Shown here: in pieces, positions 18,911 to 27,623 of the stretch | How the letters are laid out: every line of letters begins with the position of its first letter | Position numbering within the stretch: position 1 is the stretch's first letter | Source of the DNA: Baffinella frigidus | Taxonomy: Eukaryota; Cryptophyceae; Cryptomonadales; Baffinellaceae | DNA: 33,304 nt | Reading direction: 5' to 3' | Assembly (NCBI GenBank): GCA_026770585.1 | Contig: MU646338.1 | Coordinates: 657,948-691,251, forward strand | Translations under genes and position numbers: made by a program | The notes under the pieces: model-generated | Databases searched by the model: none | What the model saw: the letters and a program-made list of their open reading frames with translations, nothing else | What the model was told of the DNA's origin: nothing

Positions 18911-19854
18911 TCCCGCCAGAAACGTATGAGTCATGTGAGCAGGAATAGGGGCGGACGAATCAAGACCTTCCACCGCGCGCTCCTGACGTTTCAGCAGTTT
19001 CCCCCATGTTCCTTTACCAAGTTTAGAAACACACCTGCATTTGGATCCCCCCGGGGATCCTGTAAACATGGAACACGTACTCTTCCGGAATACATGCCGA
19101 GTACCGGACCCCTCCTCGCGAGTATAATACAGATAATTGACACTGTCGGGAGGCATAAGAGAGACGATAGTAGGGTCAAGGGAACGTCCCGATTTTCTGA
19201 CCAAAATTTGGTCAACGTCGGCCTTGAAAACAGAAACGATGCGGTTACCGGTAAGGAATCCGGACGATCCTAACCAAGCAGGCTTCCCAGCCTTTTTCAG
19301 CTCCCCCTGGTTGTGCAGTGAACACCCACACAGGTAATCGAAAGATGCATGTCTGGCCGCCACCATATCTTTGTCCTTAGGATCACAGTACACAAGACCA
19401 GGACACAACTCATGCGTCATCGTTTCCTGAAGTAACGAAGAGGCCAGAGCAAGGGAAGAAACTACATGCTCTGTACGAACGCCATCCAGAATCCGAACTG
19501 CCAGGATCTTCCCGATCTCAGATCGCCGGGAAAACAATCGACGCTCCATCTCATCCGCAGCTACGCTTGCATCCAAAGTAAAGACAACTTTATCCACCGA
19601 TCGACTCTTGGTGACACAGCTGAGACCAGAAATGTCGTCAGGCACCTGGAGCCCAAAAATATCGTCGAGTACAACCCCACTGTCCAGAGAAGCAATTGTG
19701 GGAGGCGAGGAGGCGAAGTCGTCGACAAGCTGGCGAGTCAATGTTTGGGAGGCACTGAGAAGAGCGGTGATACCTTCCCGGTCCGTATCAGAAGACATGC
19801 CTCCCATATTTATCGTAGATGCCACTCCAGGAGTAGTGAAAGAGGTGGCGGCAC
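18593..19854 (-). CDS. Protein of unknown function, main exon, convergent to its neighbour
   Basis: On the minus strand an exon starts after CTCATTTCAG (19855-19864) with GTGCCGCCACC, first codon incomplete. It runs through MGGMSSDTDREGITALLSAS to a stop at 18593-18595, about 420 residues. It has a Ser/Thr-rich start, a Cys/His patch (DYLCGCSLHNQGE), a second Cys group (CSMFTGSPGGSKCRC) and a charged C-terminal region (ALERIALNKKVAILQQ, KCVKEELEKIYPPG) likely helical or coiled coil. No family is recognised. N-terminal exons must lie across the gap at higher coordinates; candidate Ser/Pro-rich frames occur between 20850 and 21300. Confidence 0.62.
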
Positions 19855-19957
19855 CTGAAATGAGAGAATTGGGGGCAGGCCATTAAAAGTTGAGATTCTG
19901 GCCGAATAATCCTTAGATGACCCTCCCGCCTCTCTACAAACTCGTTTCCTATCACAT

Positions 19958-20018
19958 GGGCCCCCAAACCCTAGGGTTTAGGAAACTCCCAGACCAAAAC
20001 TCGAGCAGCCGTGAGGGC
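19958..20018 (+). repeat. Direct repeat left of gap
   Basis: ATGGGCCCCCAAACCCTAGG, then GTTTAGGAAACTCCC and GACCAAAACTCGAGC, matches the bases immediately after the gap (20788-20835) with one or two differences. It contains the palindrome AAACCCTAGGGTTT, two telomere-like units head to head. Confidence 0.9.
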
Positions 20019-20787
20019 NNNNNNNNNNNNNNNNNNNNNNNNNNNNNNNNNNNNNNNNNNNNNNNNNNNNNNNNNNNNNNNNNNNNNNNNNNNNNNNNNN
20101 NNNNNNNNNNNNNNNNNNNNNNNNNNNNNNNNNNNNNNNNNNNNNNNNNNNNNNNNNNNNNNNNNNNNNNNNNNNNNNNNNNNNNNNNNNNNNNNNNNNN
20201 NNNNNNNNNNNNNNNNNNNNNNNNNNNNNNNNNNNNNNNNNNNNNNNNNNNNNNNNNNNNNNNNNNNNNNNNNNNNNNNNNNNNNNNNNNNNNNNNNNNN
20301 NNNNNNNNNNNNNNNNNNNNNNNNNNNNNNNNNNNNNNNNNNNNNNNNNNNNNNNNNNNNNNNNNNNNNNNNNNNNNNNNNNNNNNNNNNNNNNNNNNNN
20401 NNNNNNNNNNNNNNNNNNNNNNNNNNNNNNNNNNNNNNNNNNNNNNNNNNNNNNNNNNNNNNNNNNNNNNNNNNNNNNNNNNNNNNNNNNNNNNNNNNNN
20501 NNNNNNNNNNNNNNNNNNNNNNNNNNNNNNNNNNNNNNNNNNNNNNNNNNNNNNNNNNNNNNNNNNNNNNNNNNNNNNNNNNNNNNNNNNNNNNNNNNNN
20601 NNNNNNNNNNNNNNNNNNNNNNNNNNNNNNNNNNNNNNNNNNNNNNNNNNNNNNNNNNNNNNNNNNNNNNNNNNNNNNNNNNNNNNNNNNNNNNNNNNNN
20701 NNNNNNNNNNNNNNNNNNNNNNNNNNNNNNNNNNNNNNNNNNNNNNNNNNNNNNNNNNNNNNNNNNNNNNNNNNNNNNNNNNNNNNN
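20019..20787. other. Assembly gap (769 N)
   Basis: A run of unspecified bases. Open frames reported across it are artefacts. Confidence 0.99.
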
Positions 20788-20835
20788 ATGGGCCCCCAAA
20801 CCCTAGGGTTTAGGAAACTCCCCGACCAAAACTCG
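20788..20835 (+). repeat. Direct repeat right of gap
   Basis: Same 45-bp segment as left of the gap. Downstream, GAGAGGTAGCGGCACC with GGGGGCATGCC also resembles 19841-19880 (AGAGGTGGCGGCACC with GGGGGCAGGCC). The segments flanking the gap are therefore related, and the gap probably hides a tandem duplication. Confidence 0.85.
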
Positions 20836-22753
20836 AGCCAGCTGTGGTGGTTCAGTGGTACAATTCAAGGTGAAATGAAGCGATGGGAGAGGTAGCGGCA
20901 CCAGATTTGGGGGCATGCCTTGCAAAATCGGGCTCGACCGTCCCTCCAAATTATCCTACAGGTAGTCGGGGCCGCAAAAAACGGTACATAAAGAGAAGGT
21001 CTGGGCAGGAAACACGTGCACGTCCTGACTATCAAAGCGAATCATGGCAAGATCCACTAAACATGACTGACGTACCAACAACAGGCGACACAGACTGGCA
21101 ACAGAGGCTGTACACAACCCAACAAGACCCATACAAGACATCACAGACGGAAAAATGGCGGGGCCGACCCACCGGCCTGCGCCACAGCGGCGGGAGAGTC
21201 TGAGAGAGGTGTAGAAGATACATCGGATGCGCCACCACCTGCTCGAAAGACGGAGAACAGAATCAAGCCCGGAACACGACCATCCCCGCGAACCACCCTG
21301 TTTCAAGGGAATTGAGCCGGTGGCGGGACAGAGGGCGGAGTTTGACAGGGTATTACCGCGCCCAGCAAAGTTCTGGAGTCGATTGCCCAGATGAGACCGA
21401 CTCCGGTGCTTCTTTAGCGTGTTCTTGTCCCCGCCCATCCGCCCCGACCCCTCAAACAACTGCCCAAGTACCCAGACTGCAAGGCAGAGGCCCAAAACGC
21501 ACAGCAGCGGTGCCCGCATGGGAGTGGGCCGGCCGCTGTCGTCCCAGCCCTGCCGACAAGTGATCGAAAAATCGGGTCCCTTAAAAGGATTTCATCTGGC
21601 TGACCCCCCGAGTAAATTTTTACTGGTACTAAATCGCCGAGAAATTGCCCGACAGACCCCCGTTTAAAGCGTGAGATCTATTTTAAAAAGCCTGCAACCC
21701 TAGTTATTTTTCTATGCCTACCGGTAGGACCTACGTTTGCCCTCTATTAGCTGCTTCTCTAAATTAGGACTGTCTTCACAGTCCCCAACCTTTAGGTTTC
21801 AAGTCAGCATCCAAGTTCAAGAGTCGCGTTTTCCGTGACTCTGGCGAACGAAACAGAATTTGGGAAAACGTGATCATAACAAAAGTCAACATTCCGGCCA
21901 CTTTAGACAATCCTGGTACAAAAACTAAAAACACTTTTTAAAAAATGTCAGCGGCGAACCAAAGATGGACGGATGGGGGATCTTGCGGGAATCTCCTAGA
22001 TCTCGCATTTGTGACAACGTCAATCAATTCCGGACCCTGAGAGATCCACAGAAGCTCGCGTATCACACGCCTGTCCGCCGCCGTCTCGCCCTCGCTGCCG
22101 CCACCGTCTTGACTTCTGCCCGCTCTGCAAGAACGGGCAGCAGCCGGCAGTACCGCAAGCGCCCCCAAAGGCGCACCAGCCTGCGAGGTACAGGCCCGTC
22201 CCGTGGAAAGGCACATCACCTAGGATGAAGGATCCTTTGCTCTCTGCAACACGCTGATCTCTCGCCTGGCCGACAGTTGCGCAGGAGAGGCCGGACTGAA
22301 CTTTCGGATTCCTGCGCCACGCGGTGAGACTCCCTCCCTTCCTGCACCGCACTACTCCATCTGGCTGTCCTCCCCTGCGTCCCCGCCAGCCCCGCCCATT
22401 CTCCTTGCGTGCGGATCTGAAATGCGAGTGGGATCGCAGGCGCGCAGTTCCCAGCGTGGAACGCACTTGTGCTTGCGTGCCGAGTCTGCGCTCGGTGCGA
22501 CTTAAGAGCGGGTGCTAGTTTGTGCTTCCCAGCACCCGTTTCGCGTTTCTGTGTTGGTCGGAGGGCTAGAAGGGGCATTGAAGTGCGCTAGAGCGGGGGG
22601 CGCTAACACAATCCTTCGAGCCGTGGTCGCTTTTGCGATTCCCCGACGGCGTCTAACCTGCATGCAAATGCTCCGGGGCTGCAGGAGAGAGGGTTCGGCG
22701 CAAGAACTTCCGCGGACACTCGAGACTCGCTCGGGAACGCACGGGCCAGCAGA

Positions 22754-25700
22754 ATGCGGCGGAGCACTACAGTAGCGGCGCTCGCGACTCTTCACCTTGC
22801 AGCAGTCGCCCTTCTTCTCTTTGCCCCCACGGCAAGCACCCACCACCACCAGCAACCCGCTGCAGCTTATACCTGGATCGGGTACTGTAGTAATTTTCAG
22901 CTACACCGAAGAAATCTCTTCGGTATCTCCCGTCAGCAATTCGAGGTCCCTAGTGTTTCCTACTGTAGGGTCATAGGAAAGATTGTTTTTCCAATAAAAT
23001 ACCCGAATTCTTGCGAGTACCCGGTATAAGCTGCTACGGGTTGCTGGTGGCACCCTCCAGCTGCGCGCTGCGCCCCTCACGCCCTTCTCTCCCACCGACA
23101 CGCAGACACGTCCCTCCCTCACGACAACCGCCCGTGTGCAGGTGGTGTCCGAGTGTCCAGCGGGTGCGATCTCGGCGGGTGATCATCACACCTGCGCCGT
23201 TCTCGCCGACGGGGTTGCCAAGTGCTGGGGGGGAAACTTGTACGGGCAGCTCGGGTACGGCGACACACGACAGCGCGGGGACGGGGCGGGGGAGATGGGC
23301 TCGGGGCTGCCGGCGATCAACGTCGGGGCGGGGCGGACGGTGGTGTCGATCTCGACAGGCTATTACCACTCGTGTGTCGTGCTGGACAACGGGGTCCTGA
23401 CCCCTACACAATAAACCATAATCCATACACCATCAACCGTAAACCGTGAACCCAAAACCCAAAACCATACATCATACACCATAAACCATAAACCATACAC
23501 CATACACCATACACCATACACCATACACCCTCAACCCTTAACCTAAACCCTACACCCTAAACCCTGAACCCTCAACCCTCAACCCTAAACCTTGAACCAG
23601 GTCGCCAAGTGCTGGGGGGACAACCGTTTCGGGCAGCTCGGGTACGGCGACACGGAAGATCGGGGGGACGATGCGGGGGAAATGGGCACGAGTCTCCCGG
23701 CGATCGACGTGGGGTTTGGGCGGACGGTTTTGTCAATCGCGGCGGGCGACGACCACACGTGTGTCGTTCTGGACAACGGGGTCCTAACCCTAAACCCTAA
23801 ACCCCAAACCCTGAACCCTAATCCCTAATCCCTCAACCATAAACCCTGAACCTAAACCCGAAACTCTAAATCCTGAACCCTGAGCCCTATACCCTAAACC
23901 CTAAACCCCAAACCAGGTCGCCAAATGCTTCGGGGACAACTCCTACTACCAGCTCGGGTACGCCGACGGAGGAGATCGGGGGGACGGGGCGGGGGAGATG
24001 GGTGCGAGTCTTCCGGCGATCGACTTGGGGCAGGTTGTGGTATCAATCTCGGCTGGGGATTTGCACACGTGCGCGGTGCTTTCCGACAGGTCTGCCCGGT
24101 GCTGGGGCAAAAACGACGTCGGGCAGCTCGGGTATGGCGACACAACATCGCGCGCGGCCTTGGTGTGGGACGGGGCGAGGCTGTCGGCGATCGACCTGGG
24201 ACGGGAGGTGATGTCGATCTCGGCCGGCTCGTCTCACACGTGTGTTGTGCTTATCAACGGCGACGCCAAATGCTTCGGGTACAACTATTACGGCCAGCTC
24301 GGGTACGGCGACACGGCCAACCGAGGTGACTATGAAGACGAGATGGGCTCGGCGCTGTCGGCGATCGCCGTGGGGTCGGGGCGGACGGTGTTGTCGATCT
24401 CGGCGGGTCTCTGGCACACGTGTGTCGTGCTGGACAACGGGGTCCGAAATCCGAACCCTAAACCCTAAACCCTAAACCCTAAACCCTGAACCCTAAACCC
24501 TAAATCCAAAACCCAAAACCCTAAACCCTCAACCCTCAACACTAACCCTAAACCCCAAACCCCAAACCTAAACCCTAAACCCTAAACCCTAAACCCTAAA
24601 CCCCGAACCCTCAACCAGGTCGCCAAATGCTGGGGGGACAACGGGCGCGGTAGGCTCGGGTACGGCGACACGATAAATCGGGGGGACGGGCCAGGGGAGA
24701 TGGGGTGGGCGTTGTCGGAGATCGCCGTGGGGGCGGGGCGGACGGTGGTGTCGATTTCGGCGGGCAGTGCGCACACGTGCGCGCTGCTCGACGATTTGTT
24801 CGTCAAGTGCTGGGGGGCAAACAACGACTGGGGGTCCACCTACGGGCGGCTCGGGTACGGCGACGGGGTAGATCGGGGGGACGAGCCGGGGGAGATGGGC
24901 GATGCTTTACCGGCCGTGTCGCTGTGCGAGACGTGCCCCGCCAACTCGGAGTCCTCCTCGGGCAGCGCGCTGTGCCGGTGCTCGGCGGGGTTCACGGGCG
25001 CGGCCGGTGGGCCGTGCAGCGCGTGCGAGGCGGGGACGTACAAGGCCACGGCGGGTTCGGCGAGCTGCGCGGCGTGCACAGGCTCAAGCTCCGCGGCAGG
25101 GAGCGCGGGCTGCGCGTCGTGTGACGCTGGATACACCAGGGATGACGCTGGGTCCAGCGGCGTGGGAGCAGTTCAGTGCGGAGGGTCGTGCGGATGCTGG
25201 CCCTCGTTGGCGCCGGGCGGCGTCATCTCCGACGGTGCAGGCTCCTACTCCAACTACGATGAGTGCTGGTGGATCATCAGCGGCGACAACCCGTCCGTGA
25301 CGTTCACCTCCTTTGACATTGAACCCACCTTCGACAATCTGTATGTGGAGGAGTGTGGGGACGCGGCGTGCTCCTGGGGCGGCGTGTTGGAGCTTGCGGC
25401 GCTGAGCGGCACCCCTGCGCTGGCGACGTACGCCGCGACGGGGCAGCACCTGCGGGTGCGGTTCACGTCAGACAGCAGCGGGACGCGCAGTGGGTTCACG
25501 GCGAGCTGGCGCTCTGAGCTCTTTGGGCCGTGTGACGCGTGCATGGCGGGGACTTACAAGGCCGTGGCGGGGTCGGGGACCTGCACGGCGTGCCCTTCGC
25601 GATCAAGCTCTGCGGTGGGGAGCGACGAGCGGGCGGACTGCGCGTGTGCCATTGGCTACACGGCGGCCTCGGACGGGGTGTCGTGCGTGGAGTGTTTCGA

Positions 25701-26329
25701 TTGCGATTCGGTAGTCTCCTTCACCGCGACGGTGACCACCATCGATCGCGCAGATTTCACCTCACGAAAGCAGTACGACTACATGGCTGGCGTGGCGCAG
25801 GCCCTTGCGGTCGCGCCAGCGAGGGTGGCCATCGCGTCGATCACGGATCCATCCTCGCGCCGGCTGCTTGCCGTCTCCGTGTTGACGAAAGTGACGGTAG
25901 CTCCCACACCCTCTCCGCCCTGCCGTGACTCTGCCAGCTCTCTCTGCAGTGCCTTGCATGCTTTCCTCTGTCGTGGAGCGCAGGCGAACAGGGAATGCGG
26001 GCGGCTGAGTAGGGGCGCCGCAGGTCCCGAAGGACAAGGCGGCGGGCGTGGCTGCCTTGGTCACGGCCGCGAACCTCAACCGCGCGCTCGCTTCCAGGAC
26101 GGCTTCCGGGGCGTCAGATATCTCCGTCTTGGTGGTCTCGACACCAGAGATTCTCGACCCGGAGACCGCAGGCAGAATCAGCATTGTCGTGCTGGTTCTC
26201 GTTCCCATCGGGGGCGCGGCCTTCCTCCTCGCTTTAGCTGTCATGTCCTACTACGGCCACAAGTCCAGGAGGGCGCAGCAAGATCAGTTCGTGGGACCGG
26301 TGCGCATCCCGCCCCGCCCCGCCCAATGA
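22754..26329 (+). CDS. Predicted surface protein: seven RCC1-like blades, Cys-rich repeats, CUB, transmembrane helix
   Basis: Exons: 22754 to about 22945, 23142-23393, 23601-23780, 23917-24441, 24619-25896, 26024-26329 (TGA 26327-26329); all junctions are phase 0. The start encodes MRRSTTVAALATLHLAAVAL with LLLFAPTAS, a good signal peptide. Seven blades of the RCC1/BLIP-II type follow, each with ISAG-x-x-HTCxVLxxG and KCWGxNxxGQLGYGDT, enough for one closed propeller. Then come ephrin-receptor-like Cys repeats (CPANSESSSGSALCRCSAGF, CSACEAGTYKA), a CUB-like domain (about 25177-25510; GSYSNYDECWWIISG, LRVRFTSDSSGTRSGF), another Cys repeat, and a segment with VSFTATVTTIDRADF and SSRRLLAVSVLTKVTV. 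A membrane helix (ISIVVLVLVPIGGAAFLLAL) and a short basic tail end it. Likely a type I surface receptor or adhesin-like protein; ligand unknown. Exon 1's 3' end is uncertain because it lies in a hairpin. Confidence 0.85.
22846..23050. mobile_element. Inverted-repeat element overlapping the signal-peptide exon
   Basis: CCACCAGCAACCCGCTGCAG with CTTATACC (22846-22873) is the inverse of GGTATAAGCTGC and CGGGTTGCTGGTGG (23022-23050), with a two-base mismatch, and GTAC lies just inside both arms. The inside contains GTAGTAATTTTCAGC, a word seen in other hairpins here. The left arm overlaps the bases encoding HHHQQPAA of the RCC1-like gene. Confidence 0.8.
23142..23393 (+). CDS. RCC1-like exon, blade 1
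   Basis: 84 codons, VVSECPAGAISAGDHHTCAV to SCVVLDNG. It ends GACAACGGG|GTCCTG, the same place in the repeat as the next two exon ends. Confidence 0.9.
23401..23600 (+). repeat. Heptamer array forming RCC1-like intron
   Basis: The 207-bp intron is composed almost wholly of AAACCAT, ACACCAT and CCCTAAA heptamers between GGG|GTCCTG and CCAG|GTCGCC. Confidence 0.92.
23601..23780 (+). CDS. RCC1-like exon, blade 2
   Basis: 60 codons, exactly one repeat: VAKCWGDNRFGQLGYGDT to HTCVVLDNG. Phase 0 at both ends, so the exon equals one propeller blade. Confidence 0.92.
23783..23916 (+). repeat. Heptamer array forming RCC1-like intron
   Basis: CCCTAAA, CCCTGAA and CCCTAAT units fill the whole 136-bp intron (23781-23916); donor GTCCTAACCCTAAACCC is itself part of the heptamer pattern. 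Confidence 0.93.
23917..24441 (+). CDS. RCC1-like exon, blades 3-5
   Basis: 175 codons holding three repeats: VAKCFGDNSYYQLGYADG, SARCWGKNDVGQLGYGDT and DAKCFGYNYYGQLGYGDT. It ends at the same GACAACGGG|GTCC junction. Confidence 0.92.
24446..24618 (+). repeat. Heptamer array forming RCC1-like intron
   Basis: The 177-bp intron 24442-24618 is AAACCCT heptamers throughout with a few AAACCCC and CAACCCT variants, from GTCCGAAATCCGAACCC to CAACCAG. Confidence 0.93.
24619..25896 (+). CDS. RCC1-like gene exon: blades 6-7, Cys repeats, CUB
   Basis: 426 codons. Blades VAKCWGDNGRGRLGYGDT and FVKCWGANNDWGSTYGRLGY are followed by Cys-rich repeats, a CUB-like domain with four cysteines (CGGSCGCW, DEC, EECGDAAC) and a further Cys repeat. 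Ends ACG|GTAGCT. GC content is clearly higher than in the introns. Confidence 0.9.
26024..26329 (+). CDS. RCC1-like gene last exon with membrane helix
   Basis: From GCAG|GTCCCG the exon encodes VPKDKAAGVAALVTAANLNR, STPEILDPE, a hydrophobic helix of about 23 residues and a basic tail (YYGHKSRRAQQDQF) ending with PRPAQ. Positive charge after the helix fits a cytoplasmic tail. Confidence 0.88.
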   Translation, partial: VPKDKAAGVAALVTAANLNRALASRTASGASDISVLVVSTPEILDPETAGRISIVVLVLVPIGGAAFLLALAVMSYYGHKSRRAQQDQFVGPVRIPPRPAQ

Positions 26330-26999
26330 ATCCATGGTGTTGGTTGTTTCGATTTCGATTTCGTGATTTATTAGCTTGGATTCGTCGGCCGACCCGGGCC
26401 TTCTGTTAGTCTAAAGTACGGTCCTGCATACGTTGAATGTAAGCACCGCCTTGCCTAATTCTGGGGGTCGCTCCGGTTGTAGCTCCCGCTGCCTGCAGGC
26501 TCGCGTTGCAAACAATCGATTCGGACCGGATACACGCACCGGCGTGTTGCATCTTGGCTCGATCACGCCCCGGCGCCTGCGCCTGCGTGCTCAACACGCC
26601 GTGTATCCATTCACGACCTGTATGGATGCAGTCGGGGCAGTGTGAGACTCACACCTCCGCGTCCCTGTCAACCGAACAGGGTGTGGAGTTGCCTTCCTTG
26701 GAGGCCCCGCGCGCGCAAGACCCGCCCGTCCCCAGTTTCCACACAACCATGCCCGCCAACACTGGCGGTGCCGGGCTTCTCGCCCCCCCCACACCGTGCG
26801 TACCCCACATCCGCACCCTCCCCAGACTCACCCCCCGCTGCAGCGCGTGCACGTCTTGGGTGTCGCCGAGACCAGGGGTTGTTCTATGGGAGTTACTTGC
26901 GAACACGGAGACACATGGCCCCTAGGGTGGTCTTTGGCTCTTGGAGATAGGCCTGCAAGTCGTCCACGTTGCATTTGGGACGTGGCGCAGGTCCATCCT

Positions 27000-27055
27000 G
27001 CAGAATAAGTTCCAGTGTCCGCCTATGGCGGGAGTTTTCAAACCCTACAAGAACA
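27000..27055 (+). repeat. CCGCCTATGG-family repeat, + copy
   Basis: CTGCAGAATAAGTTCCAGTG followed by TCCGCCTATGGCGGGAG is a diverged copy of the family at 14342 and 15236, followed here by CAAACCCTACAAGAAC. Confidence 0.7.
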
Positions 27056-27097
27056 ACGATGGACGCCCTCACCTGTACGGGGGGCTTGCCACCTATG

Positions 27098-27180
27098 CTT
27101 TCTCTGCAGATCCTTTCTACGGAAGGGCATGTCGTTGGGCTATGTTGGGCGAAATTAAAACCTTAAGGACCTAAAGGACC
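27098..27180 (+). repeat. Dispersed repeat ATGCTTTCTCTGCAGATCC, + copy
   Basis: ATGCTTTCTCTGCAGATCCT is followed by ACGGAAGGGCATGTCG, GGGCTATGTTGGGCGAAAT and AAAACCTTAAGGACC. It closely matches 5918-5999 and the inverse of 16849-16950. A GTACGGGGGGCT word flanks it on both sides (27076 and 27189), suggesting a target duplication or local duplication. Confidence 0.85.
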
Positions 27181-27224
27181 CTAACCTGTACGGGGGGCTC
27201 GCAACCTGCAGTGTGCGTGCGCAG

Positions 27225-27254
27225 ATCGGGCTCGTGGGCATCCCCGGCGTACAG
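27225..27254 (+). CDS. Possible 10-codon exon IGLVGIPGVQ
   Basis: Bounded by GCGCAG and CAG|GTGGTG, phase 0-0. Too short for confidence; a similar GGCGTACAGGTGGTAAACCC occurs at 28272 directly before another heptamer array. Confidence 0.25.
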
Positions 27255-27255
27255 G

Positions 27256-27560
27256 TGGTGAACCCGAAACCCGAAACCCGAAACCCGAAACCTTAAACCC
27301 TATACCATGTACCCGAAACCCGAAACCCGAAACCCGAAACCTTAAACCCTATACCATGTACCCGAAACCCGAAACCCGAAACCCGAAACCCGAAACCCTA
27401 TACCCTGTACCCGTACCCCTAAACCCGAAACCTAAGACCCGAAACCCGAACCTCTCAACCCTAAGCCCTAAGCCCTAACCCCCAAACCCTAAACCCTAAA
27501 CCCTAATCCCCAAACCCTGAACCCTAAACCCTGAACCCTAAACCCCAAACCCTGAATCCT
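27256..27560 (+). repeat. AAACCCG / CCCTAAA heptamer array
   Basis: It begins with homogeneous AAACCCG units in three blocks, each ending AAACCCTATACC(A/C)TGTACC, and shifts to CCCTAAA and CCCTGAA. The higher-order blocks of about 60 bp are repeated nearly unchanged. Confidence 0.95.
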
Positions 27561-27623
27561 CAACCATTGACCCATCCCCAGACCCCAACGCTAAATGCCA
27601 ACCCCCAGACACACGCGGCGCAG

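Larger units (their letters stand above)
19855..22753. other. Region with assembly gap and no confident gene
   Basis: It contains the gap (20019-20787), direct repeats around it and low-complexity frames on both strands between 20880 and 21560. The most plausible coding remains are minus-strand Ser/Pro-rich segments, for example GASDVSSTPLSDSPAAVAQA after an AG acceptor near 21240, which could be 5' exons of the gene at 18593-19854. From 21670 to 22750 I see no gene; the GC-rich last part is the probable promoter and leader region of the RCC1-like gene, without a recognisable core promoter motif. Confidence 0.5.
26330..27224. other. Spacer without a confident gene
   Basis: Between the RCC1-like stop and 27000 only short frames without coding character are seen. 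Two dispersed repeat copies follow (27000-27060 and 27098-27180). Confidence 0.55.

Noticed and set aside
19917-20895. Long ORFs across 19917-20895 on both strands
   Set aside because: They consist of the unspecified bases of the assembly gap.
20956-21519. 187-residue minus-strand ORF with a signal-like start (MRAPLLCVLGLC)
   Set aside because: The rest is Cys/Arg/Ser-rich without domain pattern and other frames look equally open; it may overlap 5' exons of the 18593-19854 gene but is not convincing itself.
23401-24618. CRISPR-like array from the regularly spaced repeats
   Set aside because: The units are contiguous 7-mers without spacers, in a eukaryotic gene.
23034-25136. Minus-strand and alternate-frame ORFs over the RCC1-like exons
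   Set aside because: Shadows of a GC-rich repeat-coding region; the + frame shows clear RCC1, Cys-rich and CUB motifs.
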